A stretch of 64,000 nt of DNA, taken from assembly GCA_024103385.1 (NCBI GenBank), contig JAGFIT010000058.1, positions 1 through 64,000 on the forward strand, in the 5' to 3' direction. The notes beneath the pieces were generated by a model. That model was given only the letters and a program-made list of their open reading frames with translations, was not told the DNA's origin and searched no databases. The stretch comes from Vicingus serpentipes (GTDB lineage Bacteria; Bacteroidota; Bacteroidia; Flavobacteriales_E; Vicingaceae). This document shows, piece after piece, positions 9,135-17,733 of this stretch. A program made the position numbers and the translations under genes. Position 1 is the stretch's first letter. Each line of letters starts with the position of its first letter.

Positions 9135-10412
9135 TCAGCTTATTTTAAAATCTAACAAAATTGAGCCTTGGTTCAATGGGGTTAATTTTCCAGTGTTATA
9201 ATAATCTTTTTCGACAACTGTAAATGAAAGTACAGCTTCCAACCAATCTGATACCTCATTATTTATTTCGCTATAGATATTACAGGTATAATTACCAGGA
9301 GCTAAAGGAAATTTAGAGATAGTAAAGGATATTTCATTTTTTGTAATGTCAAAATCGTTTTCCACGGTATCTGAAGATATCCATGCTACCCTATCTCCTA
9401 AATAATTATTAATCCCTATATCTATTCTAAATTGCTTGATTTTATCCGATAAATTTAAATGGTAAGATAACGAAATTTTAAAATCTTTAAATGTTTCAGC
9501 AAAACCTTCCTGGGTTTCCATTCCTTTTACTTCTCCTTTTGTGAAAACTAAATTACCGTTCCCTTTTCTGTTAGATACATGAGCCAATTCAATATTTTTT
9601 AATGTTTGACTCGTTAAATAATGAGCAATAACTTCTTTTGTTGATCCTGTTTTTACAATCCTTCCGTTTTCTAACAAAATTAAGTTTTCGCACAAGTTTT
9701 CTATCGCTGCCATGTTATGGCTAACAAACAATACTGTTCGTCCATCGGTTCCAGATGAAATTTCCTTCATTTTTCCAATGGCTTTCTTTTGAAATTCAGC
9801 ATCTCCAACAGCTAAAACTTCATCCACTATTAATATGTCGGGTTCTAAAAATGCTGCCACAGCAAATGCCAATCGCACAGTCATTCCGCTACTATATCTT
9901 TTAACAGGAGTATCTATATATCTTTCACAACCAGAAAATGCTATGATTTCTGCTAGCTTACTTTCTATCTCAGACTTTGTCATTCCCAAGATAGCACCGT
10001 TTAAGTATATATTTTCTTTACCAGTTAATTCCATATGAAACCCTGTCCCTACTTCAAGCAATGAGGCTATTCTCCCATTCGATTTAATATTTCCTGTAGT
10101 TGGGCTAGTTACTCGAGATAAAATTTTAAGTAAAGTTGATTTTCCTGCTCCATTTTTGCCGATAATGCCTATAACTTCTCCTCTATTTACTTCAAAATTA
10201 ATATTCCGTAAAGACCACACATAGTTTGATTCGCCCTTTTTTGATCGATCATTTGCTTCTCCTATTTTTAAAAAAGGATCTTCTTTACCTCTAAATAAAT
10301 ACCACCATCTTTTAAGGTCATTAATAAGCGTACCTGTTCCAACTATACCTAATTGATATTGCTTAGAAACATTTTCAACTTTTAATATAATATCTTTTGA
10401 TCTGTTTTGCAT
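9135..10412 (-). CDS. wzt: Polysaccharide ABC exporter ATPase (Wzt-like) with C-terminal cargo-binding domain
   Basis: This 425-residue protein has an ABC ATPase domain: Walker A GKNGAGKST (~85-93), signature YSSGM (~173), Walker B ILIVDE (~193-198) and the H-loop LFVSHNM. It has the long N-terminal loop before Walker A that is typical of the O-antigen/teichoic acid exporter branch. Residues ~280-425 form a beta-rich extension in the place of the Wzt-C carbohydrate-binding domain. It energises export of the completed undecaprenyl-linked polymer. The start overlaps the permease stop by one base, pairing the two halves of the transporter. Confidence 0.92.
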   Translation of the reverse strand: MQNRSKDIILKVENVSKQYQLGIVGTGTLINDLKRWWYLFRGKEDPFLKIGEANDRSKKGESNYVWSLRNINFEVNRGEVIGIIGKNGAGKSTLLKILSRVTSPTTGNIKSNGRIASLLEVGTGFHMELTGKENIYLNGAILGMTKSEIESKLAEIIAFSGCERYIDTPVKRYSSGMTVRLAFAVAAFLEPDILIVDEVLAVGDAEFQKKAIGKMKEISSGTDGRTVLFVSHNMAAIENLCENLILLENGRIVKTGSTKEVIAHYLTSQTLKNIELAHVSNRKGNGNLVFTKGEVKGMETQEGFAETFKDFKISLSYHLNLSDKIKQFRIDIGINNYLGDRVAWISSDTVENDFDITKNEISFTISKFPLAPGNYTCNIYSEINNEVSDWLEAVLSFTVVEKDYYNTGKLTPLNQGSILLDFKIS

Positions 10413-11278
10413 TATATAGTATCAATAAACTTCTTTTCAGTTTTATTAAAAATAAGTAAGCCTAATACAGTTGTTACCAGAGTAATCACTACTGTATAAA
10501 TCATCCACCCTAATGAAAAAGAGCCTGTATTTAGCAGTAAAAATCGTGATGTTTCAATAATATGAGCCATCGGATTATATTCTACTAACCATGATAATTG
10601 AGGTAATTTTTGCTGTATTAGACTTAATGGATAAGCTACTAAAGATAAATACATCAATAATTGAATCCCAAATTGCAATAAAAAGAACAAATCCCTGTAT
10701 TTTGTTATCATTGAGGATACAATCATTCCTAAACCTAAACTAAGTAATCCCATTAATAAGATTAAAAAAGGAAATAAAAATAAAAAGGAATGTGATGAAA
10801 TACCGGCTCCTTTGTAATAGTAATAAATATAAAAAGCAATAAATATAATTAACTGAATAGCAAATTTGATGAGATTAGAGATGACTATGGATAGGGGCAA
10901 TATTATTCTAGGAAAATAAACTTTTCCAAAAATATGCTGATTACTCTTAAAAGTGTCAGAAGTAGCTAATAAGCAATCTTTGAAATAATTCCATGTGGTT
11001 ATACCCGCTAAATTGAATAAAAAAGGAGGAATGACTCCTGTATCTATTTCAGCAACGTTGTTGAAAATAATAGTAAATATTATAGCTGTAAACAAGGGTT
11101 GGATTAAATACCATACTGGACCTAAAATGGTTTGTTTATATACAGTTGTAATGTCTCTTTTTATAAATAGAATAAGCAAATCCTTATATTCCCATATTTC
11201 TCTAAAATTGAATCTCAAATGGTTATTTTTAGAAGAAATAATAAATTTCCAATTCTCTTTATTGTGGGCTAAACTCAT
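10412..11278 (-). CDS. wzm: Polysaccharide ABC exporter permease (Wzm-like, ABC-2 family)
   Basis: The 288-residue protein has six predicted membrane segments and the ABC-2 signature region: LLILFIKRDITTVYKQTILGPVWYLIQPL in its N-terminal third is typical of Wzm/TagG/KpsM permeases (shown here only to name the region). Near the C terminus, EYNPMAHIIETSRFLLL is also characteristic. It forms the channel through which the lipid-linked polysaccharide crosses the inner membrane, powered by the adjacent Wzt. The gene begins one base after the WcaJ-type transferase stop. Confidence 0.92.
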   Translation of the reverse strand: MSLAHNKENWKFIISSKNNHLRFNFREIWEYKDLLILFIKRDITTVYKQTILGPVWYLIQPLFTAIIFTIIFNNVAEIDTGVIPPFLFNLAGITTWNYFKDCLLATSDTFKSNQHIFGKVYFPRIILPLSIVISNLIKFAIQLIIFIAFYIYYYYKGAGISSHSFLFLFPFLILLMGLLSLGLGMIVSSMITKYRDLFFLLQFGIQLLMYLSLVAYPLSLIQQKLPQLSWLVEYNPMAHIIETSRFLLLNTGSFSLGWMIYTVVITLVTTVLGLLIFNKTEKKFIDTI

Positions 11279-11279
11279 A

Positions 11280-12635
11280 TTAATTCTTGGTATTCCTAAA
11301 AATATCCAAAACAGTATTAACTATAATTGCTAAATCAAATATAAACGACCAGTTTTTTATGTAAAAAACATCCATTTTTATACGATTCTTTTTTTGTTCA
11401 AAATCTTGGGTTTCTCCCCTGTATCCTTTAGTTTGTGCTAGGCCTGTAATTCCTGGTTTTATTTTGTGCCGAACCATAAATGTTTCTAGCTCTTTCGTAA
11501 AATCTTCAGTGTGTTTCAACATATGAGGACGAGGTCCTACTACTGACATATTACCTAATATTACGTTAAAAAACTGAGGCAATTCATCTAAACTCGTGTT
11601 CCTTAAAAAATGACCTAAAGGTGTTATTCTTTCATCATTTAGGGTTGATTGTTTCTCATCAGATTGACCATTTACATACATTGATCTTAACTTATAACAA
11701 AAGAAAGGTTTATTATCTCTCCCTGTTCTTTTTTGTATAAAAAAAATGGGGCCTTTAGAATCAATCTTTATTAGAATCGCTAAAATAGGAATCAGCCAAC
11801 TTAAAACAAAAACAATAACGAATAGCGAAAAAATAATATCAAACACTTGTTTTAAAAATTGGTTTCGCCAATCGTCTAATGGTGTCGATACAACATTCAA
11901 TATAGGGATCAAATCAAAATGCTCTAATCGAAATGTTCTAAACATCACGCTTTTAAAATCAGCTATTAAGCGCATTTTAATAAAATTCTCTTCTGTAAAA
12001 TTCATTAAATCTACCAAAGATGCATGATGCATAGATGATATAGAATAAAAGATTTCATGAACATGATTGTTTAGACAGAAATCTTTCACATCTTCATGTA
12101 ACAATTCACTCGTATGGTATGAAATTGGATTAAACACTCTTTTTATTCGGTATCCATCTTCTGGGTGGTTTTCTATATAAGGTTGGATTTGAATTGAATT
12201 ATTAGCATCAGTAATAATAATTATATTTCTATAATTATATCCTTTCTTCCTAAACCTCCTGAGTAGTAAAATAAAAACTATTTTCCATACAAAAATAGAC
12301 ACAAATAAAAAGCTATACATAATAACCAATAATTCCCGTGAATACTGGTTTGATTGCTCGAAAACATAATAAGCAAACACGAGTAAAACATGAAAAAATA
12401 AAACCAAGTAAGAGGCACCTATAACCTGGTGCAATTTTGATGTTCTAGATAGTTTATATGGTTTTGTTACCGTAGATATTAACCACCAAATAATATTAAT
12501 GTATAACAACATTAAAAAGTAAGAAGGCTCTATCTCGCCAAATTTGATATAAAATGCTGCAGTATATGAAGTATTAAGGAGAATGAAGTCACCTAAAACA
12601 TTTATCAATCTTATATATTGTGAATATCTAGTCAA
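11280..12635 (-). CDS. Undecaprenyl-phosphate sugar-1-phosphate transferase (WcaJ/WbaP type)
   Basis: This 451-residue polyprenyl glycosylphosphotransferase starts with four or five membrane segments. A central CoA-binding-like Rossmann region follows (RNIIIITDANNS), and the C-terminal bacterial sugar transferase domain begins near residue 260. Diagnostic motifs are FIQKRTGRDNKPFFCYKLRS, LGHFLRNTSLDELPQFFNV and MSVVGPRPHM. It starts polymer synthesis by moving hexose-1-phosphate to undecaprenyl phosphate at the cytoplasmic face. It is the first gene of the nine-gene operon, so transcription probably begins in the 181-bp gap upstream. Confidence 0.92.
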   Translation of the reverse strand: MTRYSQYIRLINVLGDFILLNTSYTAAFYIKFGEIEPSYFLMLLYINIIWWLISTVTKPYKLSRTSKLHQVIGASYLVLFFHVLLVFAYYVFEQSNQYSRELLVIMYSFLFVSIFVWKIVFILLLRRFRKKGYNYRNIIIITDANNSIQIQPYIENHPEDGYRIKRVFNPISYHTSELLHEDVKDFCLNNHVHEIFYSISSMHHASLVDLMNFTEENFIKMRLIADFKSVMFRTFRLEHFDLIPILNVVSTPLDDWRNQFLKQVFDIIFSLFVIVFVLSWLIPILAILIKIDSKGPIFFIQKRTGRDNKPFFCYKLRSMYVNGQSDEKQSTLNDERITPLGHFLRNTSLDELPQFFNVILGNMSVVGPRPHMLKHTEDFTKELETFMVRHKIKPGITGLAQTKGYRGETQDFEQKKNRIKMDVFYIKNWSFIFDLAIIVNTVLDIFRNTKN

Positions 12636-12816
12636 TTTATATAGTTAATCTTTAGAGTAAAAGTATCACTTAAAGATGGTAAACAAAAAAATCTATTCGA
12701 TATCTTTCTATAAAGGTAAAATTTAACTTAAATATTCCTTAAACTATATAAATCAAGTGATTCATGAAATCTTTTGTACATTTATCCTGTTCTAATACAA
12801 TTATAAAAACGGGAAT
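12636..12816. promoter_or_regulatory. Divergent intergenic region, promoters for the WcaJ operon and a methyltransferase
   Basis: This 181-bp AT-rich gap separates two divergent transcription units and must hold both promoters. On the minus strand TACTTTTA, near 12666-12673, is one mismatch from the Bacteroidota -7 element TAnnTTTG. No JUMPstart-like element, riboswitch or convincing hairpin was found. Confidence 0.4.
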
Positions 12817-13572
12817 ATGGGCACCTTAAATTCTGATAAAGCGTGGAAGTTATACGGAAAGAAAAACCCCTACTATGGTGTACTTGCTCATGATGAATTT
12901 TTAGATAAAAATTTATCTGAGGAAAATTTAAATCAATTTTTTGAAACAGGGTTTAGTGATGTTGAGCATTTATTTGAAATGCTTCATAAAAATTTTGGTG
13001 ATAGTTATAAACCAAAAACAGCTATTGATTTTGGTTGTGGAACTGGAAGGTTAGTTATTCCACTAGCTAAACGAATAGATAAGGTTGTTGGTTTAGATAT
13101 CTCCGAACAAATGCTAACGGAGGCAAAAAAGAACGCAGAAAAGTTTGGTCTAAAAAATATTTCGTTTTATCTTTCCGATAATAATCTTTCCGAGATTTCC
13201 GATCAAAAGTTTGATTTAATTCACTCCTACATAGTTTTACAACACATCAATATAAAACGTGGTGAAAAACTAATACAGTCCATGATTAACTTACTAAACC
13301 CAAATGGAGTTGGTGTGTTACAAATGACCTATTATAGTAACAAAACAAAAATTGAGAAAATCATCAATTTTTTTCGCTATCGGATTCCTTTATTTAATAA
13401 TGTTTTAAATTTATTTAGAGGAAAACCATTTGATTTACCTTTGATGCAAATGAATGCTTACAATATGAACAACGTTTTATTTATTTTACAAAAAGCTGGA
13501 ATAACACATACACAAGTAATATTTACTAATCATGGTGGCTATTATGGGCTAACCCTACTTTTTCAGAAATAA
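12817..13572 (+). CDS. Class I SAM-dependent methyltransferase
   Basis: The 251-residue enzyme has a clear methyltransferase_11-type core: AIDFGCGTGRLVIPLAK is motif I, VVGLDISEQML supplies the acidic SAM ribose ligand, and FDLIHSYIVLQHI is the post-II strand. The C-terminal region is specific and unassigned. It is a single plus-strand gene between two minus-strand units of the polysaccharide locus, facing away from WcaJ. Ten bases separate its stop from the convergent MBOAT stop. The substrate is probably a sugar or lipid-linked intermediate by context, not by sequence. Confidence 0.85.
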   Translation: MGTLNSDKAWKLYGKKNPYYGVLAHDEFLDKNLSEENLNQFFETGFSDVEHLFEMLHKNFGDSYKPKTAIDFGCGTGRLVIPLAKRIDKVVGLDISEQMLTEAKKNAEKFGLKNISFYLSDNNLSEISDQKFDLIHSYIVLQHINIKRGEKLIQSMINLLNPNGVGVLQMTYYSNKTKIEKIINFFRYRIPLFNNVLNLFRGKPFDLPLMQMNAYNMNNVLFILQKAGITHTQVIFTNHGGYYGLTLLFQK

Positions 13573-13582
13573 TCTCTGTTAT

Positions 13583-14986
13583 TTAGAATTTAAAATAAAT
13601 GAACGGATTAAATCCCGAAGAAAATAATTCTGCCAAGCATAATATCAATAGAATAATTATTGAGATATGAGATCCCAATAATTTTAATTGATTTTGACCC
13701 ATTTTATTATTTACACTATTAAAAAAACCTTCATTAAGTATTCCCATAAACGAAAATGAAATAGCTAGAATAAAAATAAAATAGAATTTGGTAGTAATAA
13801 TAGTTCCTGTTACTTCTCCAATATCGTTATTACTAAATAATGCAGCACCGTACTTATAAGCCTCATTTAGTGAGTTTGCTCGGAACAACAACCAACCAAA
13901 ACTGACTATAACAAAATTGTATAAAAGACTTATGAAGCTTGGTAATTTGTTTAACACTTTCAATAAGAACAGTCTTTCTATTATCAAAAATAAGCCATGA
14001 TAAACTCCCCATAATATGAAGTTCCAACTGGCTCCATGCCATAGTCCTGATAGAAAAAAGACAATAAAAAGATTGAAGTATGTTCTAATGGCTCCTTTCC
14101 TATTGCCTCCCAATGGTATGTATAAATAGTCCTTCATCCAATTACTCAAAGTAATGTGCCATCTTCTCCAAAATTCAGTAATGCTTCTAGCAATGTATGG
14201 GAAGTTAAAGTTTTCAGGGAAAGTAAAACCCATCATTTTTCCCAGACCAATAGCCATATCGGAGTATCCAGAAAAATCAAAATAAATTTGAAAAGTATAA
14301 GCCAATAAACCTAAAGCAGCTGTTGAACTGGATAATTCATTGTAGGGGATTTCAAAGATATGATCTACTGTAACTCCCAAAACATTAGCAATCAGTACTT
14401 TTTTAGATAACCCAATAATAAATCTTCTTAATCCTAAATAAATATTAGTCGTAGTAATTTGATTAATTCTGTTTAATAATTGATGATTAATTTCCTTGTA
14501 CCGAACAATAGGCCCTGCTATTAATTGAGGAAATAAAACAACATACAAAAAGTATTGACCGAAATGAGATTGCTGTTCGCCATCTTTCCTTTTTACATCT
14601 ACTAAATAGCTAATTTTTTGAAAAGTTAAGAAGGAGATGCCTATAGGAAGTGCAACTGCTGTCCATTCTATTTTATATCCTATAGCTTCATTAATTGTGT
14701 CTATAAAGAAATTACAATACTTAAAATACAACAACAACAATACATTTGATGTAATTGCTCCATAGTAATATAAGCTCCGTTTACTTTTTATATATAAAAC
14801 ACCCGCATAATAATCAAGTAAACAACTCATTATTAAAATAAAGAAGAAAGATGGTGCTCCCCACCAGTAAAAAAAGATACTAGCAACAATAATCCAACTA
14901 TTCCTTAATTTATTAGGTAATAAGTAATAAACCACAAAAAAGATGGGGGAAAAATATAATAGAAAAAATATACTACTAAATACCAT
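13583..14986 (-). CDS. MBOAT family O-acyltransferase
   Basis: This complete 467-residue MBOAT has about 10-12 membrane helices. The family signatures are present: QLIAGPIVRYKEI, FDFSGYSDMAIG, EFWRRWHITLSNWMKDYLY, and LWHGASW with the catalytic histidine. AlgI/DltB-like proteins pass acyl groups from a cytoplasmic donor to an exported acceptor protein or polymer. The gene overlaps the upstream GT-C-like membrane protein by 11 bases and belongs to a three-gene operon whose first product is AlgX-like. It is a paralogue of the truncated MBOAT at the left edge of the window. Confidence 0.94.
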   Translation of the reverse strand: MVFSSIFFLLYFSPIFFVVYYLLPNKLRNSWIIVASIFFYWWGAPSFFFILIMSCLLDYYAGVLYIKSKRSLYYYGAITSNVLLLLYFKYCNFFIDTINEAIGYKIEWTAVALPIGISFLTFQKISYLVDVKRKDGEQQSHFGQYFLYVVLFPQLIAGPIVRYKEINHQLLNRINQITTTNIYLGLRRFIIGLSKKVLIANVLGVTVDHIFEIPYNELSSSTAALGLLAYTFQIYFDFSGYSDMAIGLGKMMGFTFPENFNFPYIARSITEFWRRWHITLSNWMKDYLYIPLGGNRKGAIRTYFNLFIVFFLSGLWHGASWNFILWGVYHGLFLIIERLFLLKVLNKLPSFISLLYNFVIVSFGWLLFRANSLNEAYKYGAALFSNNDIGEVTGTIITTKFYFIFILAISFSFMGILNEGFFNSVNNKMGQNQLKLLGSHISIIILLILCLAELFSSGFNPFIYFKF

Positions 14987-16484
14987 TGTTTCCTTTAATT
15001 ATAAAAACTTTTCCAAGACCTTTAAACCCTTTCTCCTGAAATTTGATTCCAAAAGATATTAACTCTTTTTTTATTGATTCTTTCTTCTTTATGCTGTCAT
15101 CACAAAGTATAGCTTGAGAATAATTGTTTTCAATTAAATATCGATAAGTAATTTCCCTCGCTGCAGGGGTCCCATAATTATATTTAAAGCCATTATTATT
15201 ACATGCGTATTCTGCTGTTCCACTTAACATTTCTCCCCAAACAACATCATATTCACATAAAGGTTGGTAAATAGTATTGGATTCTTTAAAGCTTATATGC
15301 TCTTTTCTTGAAAACCTATTTACGCCATCCATACATACAACTAAAGAAATAAACAAAGGGAGAATAAGAAAAATATTTTTAGGTTGTTTTATTAATTGTG
15401 TTGTAGATATTTCATAAATGAACCCACCCAATAAAATAAAAAATGAAGCAAAAGGATAATAACTCATTTGAATTTTATGAAAACTAAAAAATAAATAATT
15501 CACAACAGGAAAAAGTATCCAGATTAAAAATTCTTTCAAAGTTATCTTCTTAAAAAAGAGTAGTACTGCTAATAAAGTAATTATTAAAAGGTGTACCCTA
15601 AACCAATGTTCATCAAAACTAAAGTAAAAACTAGTTAAACCTCCAAAGGCAGTATCATGAATAGGATGGGTTGGAATTAATGGATTCCCTAGTAAATTAA
15701 AACTATAAATGAGATATGGAGAAAATGCTAGCAGAAAAACCCCAATACTCTTTGCAATAAAAACTATCAAACCTCTCCATTTTTTGATTTTAATAAATTG
15801 CCAAATAATAGGAATAAAAAAAAGAATTAGAGGAAATAGCATAAGCAGATTAACAACTCTAAAATTGGCAGAAAGCACAATACAAAAAAGGGCAACTAAT
15901 GGATTTTTTTTTGCAACAGCCCCTGCCCCTATTAATAGACCAAATGTTAAAGCCAAAGAGTTAATTCTTGCTAATTCCGTATTAAAAGGGGTGCTTAAGC
16001 TCAATATCAACACAAATAAAGAAAGTAGTATTAGCAATTCAAATGGTCTTGCTTTGGTGTATTTTATTAATAACAAAAAAGGCAGTAAAAATGTGAACAA
16101 TATGACTAACCCCGGAAAACTTTTTTTTCTTAATTCAATTGGCACCCAACTTAAAACATAAGATGTTCCTGGAGGGTATTGATTAATGACTTTTGTATTA
16201 AAAGGGATATGGTAAGCATGAGGGATTAACATCCATATGTACTCATGTTTCGATATCCCCTCTTGATCTAATTTATTTATCAATCCTTTCAAAAATGGTC
16301 TAGGAGCATGATCTTCAAACACATTTCCTTTATCAAATGCTTTAGCCATATTCATGTATCCAAACTCATCACATCCTACAGGAAGTAGCTCATGGTGTGA
16401 CGCATATTTATAATAAGTACCTAAAGCAAATAAAACACTAAGTAGTAAAGCATAAATAATATATCTATTTCGACTAATTTTCAT
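14976..16484 (-). CDS. Polytopic membrane protein, GT-C glycosyltransferase-like
   Basis: The protein has about 502 residues if started at ATG 16484 (MKISRNRYIIYAL); a TTG four codons upstream is less likely. It has about 11 membrane segments. The first exported loop carries LPVGCDEFGYMNMA, an acidic D-E motif in the place where GT-C enzymes such as GT39/ArnT keep theirs. The C terminus is a small soluble domain ending in a GKVFIIKG strand. Its gene sits between AlgX-like and MBOAT genes and overlaps both by 11 bases, so it probably acts on the same polymer. The assignment to GT-C is tentative. Confidence 0.65.
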   Translation of the reverse strand: MKISRNRYIIYALLLSVLFALGTYYKYASHHELLPVGCDEFGYMNMAKAFDKGNVFEDHAPRPFLKGLINKLDQEGISKHEYIWMLIPHAYHIPFNTKVINQYPPGTSYVLSWVPIELRKKSFPGLVILFTFLLPFLLLIKYTKARPFELLILLSLFVLILSLSTPFNTELARINSLALTFGLLIGAGAVAKKNPLVALFCIVLSANFRVVNLLMLFPLILFFIPIIWQFIKIKKWRGLIVFIAKSIGVFLLAFSPYLIYSFNLLGNPLIPTHPIHDTAFGGLTSFYFSFDEHWFRVHLLIITLLAVLLFFKKITLKEFLIWILFPVVNYLFFSFHKIQMSYYPFASFFILLGGFIYEISTTQLIKQPKNIFLILPLFISLVVCMDGVNRFSRKEHISFKESNTIYQPLCEYDVVWGEMLSGTAEYACNNNGFKYNYGTPAAREITYRYLIENNYSQAILCDDSIKKKESIKKELISFGIKFQEKGFKGLGKVFIIKGNNGI

Positions 16485-17601
16485 ACAAACCAACAAGTTG
16501 TTCTAAAAACCCATATCCTAAATCTTTTAATCCTGGATCGGAAGAAACTACGATAATAATATCTCTCTCTTTTATATCATTGTACGATAAATATGGATCC
16601 CTCTCTCCTATTTTTTCTTTTAATGAATTAAATCGTGTTTTGTTGTAGTACCACATTTCAGAAGAAGGTGAAAAACAATTTTGTACTATATTAAGATCAT
16701 AGAAGGTCCAAAAAAAACTATCTGAAATGATAAGTGCATTAGGTTTATCTACGACCTCAAAACTGAGATAAGGGTAAGCCATTGATGGAGATTTCCACTT
16801 TTGAATCAAGTTTAAGGAAGCTAAATAATCATCATCCGTAAAACGTGCTTTTGAGGAAATTGCGATGGAATCCTCTACGATGGCAACATACTTTTTATTT
16901 GTTAAGAGCTCTATAGATTTAAACAATTCTATTCCTGCAATATAAGCTCCATATACACTCCAATGAGCACCATATTTAGGCATTAAACAATGCTCTGTTT
17001 GTTGTTGTTTTTCTTCAAAAAAACGATCAAAATTAATGTAGGGTAATTTTTCTCTTTGAAACTGTTGTTCATAAAAAGTTTGATTCCTGTTTGCAGATTT
17101 AACTGTTTTACTAGGTAAAAAAGAAGAGTAGTAGTTAGCTTTATTAGGGGCAATACAAAATAATATAGGGATTGACAAAGAATCTAAAATAGATTTCACT
17201 TTACTTAGAGTTTGAATTTTTTTATGACGTTTTTCCTCATCAAGATAATCTTCTCCTTTTCTCGAAATAATATAATTAGGGTCAAAAATATAATTCTCTT
17301 TACCTAAAGTGAGGATTGTATTTATCTCGTCAAAAAACCAATAATCCAACTGATTACTTATTCGAACAAAATCTGGACGAAAAGCTGTATTGTATTTTAT
17401 ATATAATAAAGCATCATCCTGATACTTGGATGTGTTCCAATTTTCAATGGAAAAAGTAGGTTTTTCAGGCTCAATAAAAGCGCCATCAAGTCCCTTTATT
17501 ATTAATGGTTTAAATATGTTCTGAATAAGAGGGAGAAAGGTAAGCACTCCAATAAATATTAGAAAAATCTTAAGACCTTTTCCCTTCTTTAGTTTCATCA
17601 T
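16474..17601 (-). CDS. AlgX/DltD-like SGNH-fold protein with altered DxHW motif
   Basis: The protein has about 375 residues from ATG 17601 (a TTG at 17613 is the alternative). One N-terminal membrane anchor (LKIFLIFIGVLTFLPLIQNI) precedes an exported domain. ISDSFFW near residue 290 fits the nucleophile block of AlgX-like SGNH acetyltransferases. The second motif reads KYGAHWSVYGAY, so the usual aspartate two residues before the histidine is replaced by glycine. The gene leads a three-gene operon with a GT-C-like protein and an MBOAT. It may be the acceptor-side acetyltransferase of a second acetylation module. Confidence 0.78.
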   Translation of the reverse strand: MMKLKKGKGLKIFLIFIGVLTFLPLIQNIFKPLIIKGLDGAFIEPEKPTFSIENWNTSKYQDDALLYIKYNTAFRPDFVRISNQLDYWFFDEINTILTLGKENYIFDPNYIISRKGEDYLDEEKRHKKIQTLSKVKSILDSLSIPILFCIAPNKANYYSSFLPSKTVKSANRNQTFYEQQFQREKLPYINFDRFFEEKQQQTEHCLMPKYGAHWSVYGAYIAGIELFKSIELLTNKKYVAIVEDSIAISSKARFTDDDYLASLNLIQKWKSPSMAYPYLSFEVVDKPNALIISDSFFWTFYDLNIVQNCFSPSSEMWYYNKTRFNSLKEKIGERDPYLSYNDIKERDIIIVVSSDPGLKDLGYGFLEQLVGLYEN

Positions 17602-17660
17602 CCAAATATCCAACTATTTTTATAATAAATATAATCTTAGATTCCTTTTTACCCTCTATC

Positions 17661-17691
17661 TTCGCTCTAGTTAAATATTTTGATAACTTTG
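17661..17691 (+). promoter_or_regulatory. Bacteroidota-type promoter for the second glycosyltransferase operon
   Basis: TAACTTTG at 17684-17691 matches the TAnnTTTG -7 consensus exactly. TTCG at 17661-17664 is three of four to the -33 TTTG, with the expected 19-bp spacer. The membrane-protein start follows about 40 bases downstream. Confidence 0.65.
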
Positions 17692-17733
17692 TTTCAGCAG
17701 ATTTTAGAACTCCAATCGTAAATTAAGCTAATA

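Noticed and set aside
1953-12635. Possibility of horizontal acquisition of the polysaccharide operon as a mobile island
   Set aside because: No integrase, transposase, tRNA or direct repeats at the edges were found, and base composition looks like that of the neighbours by eye.
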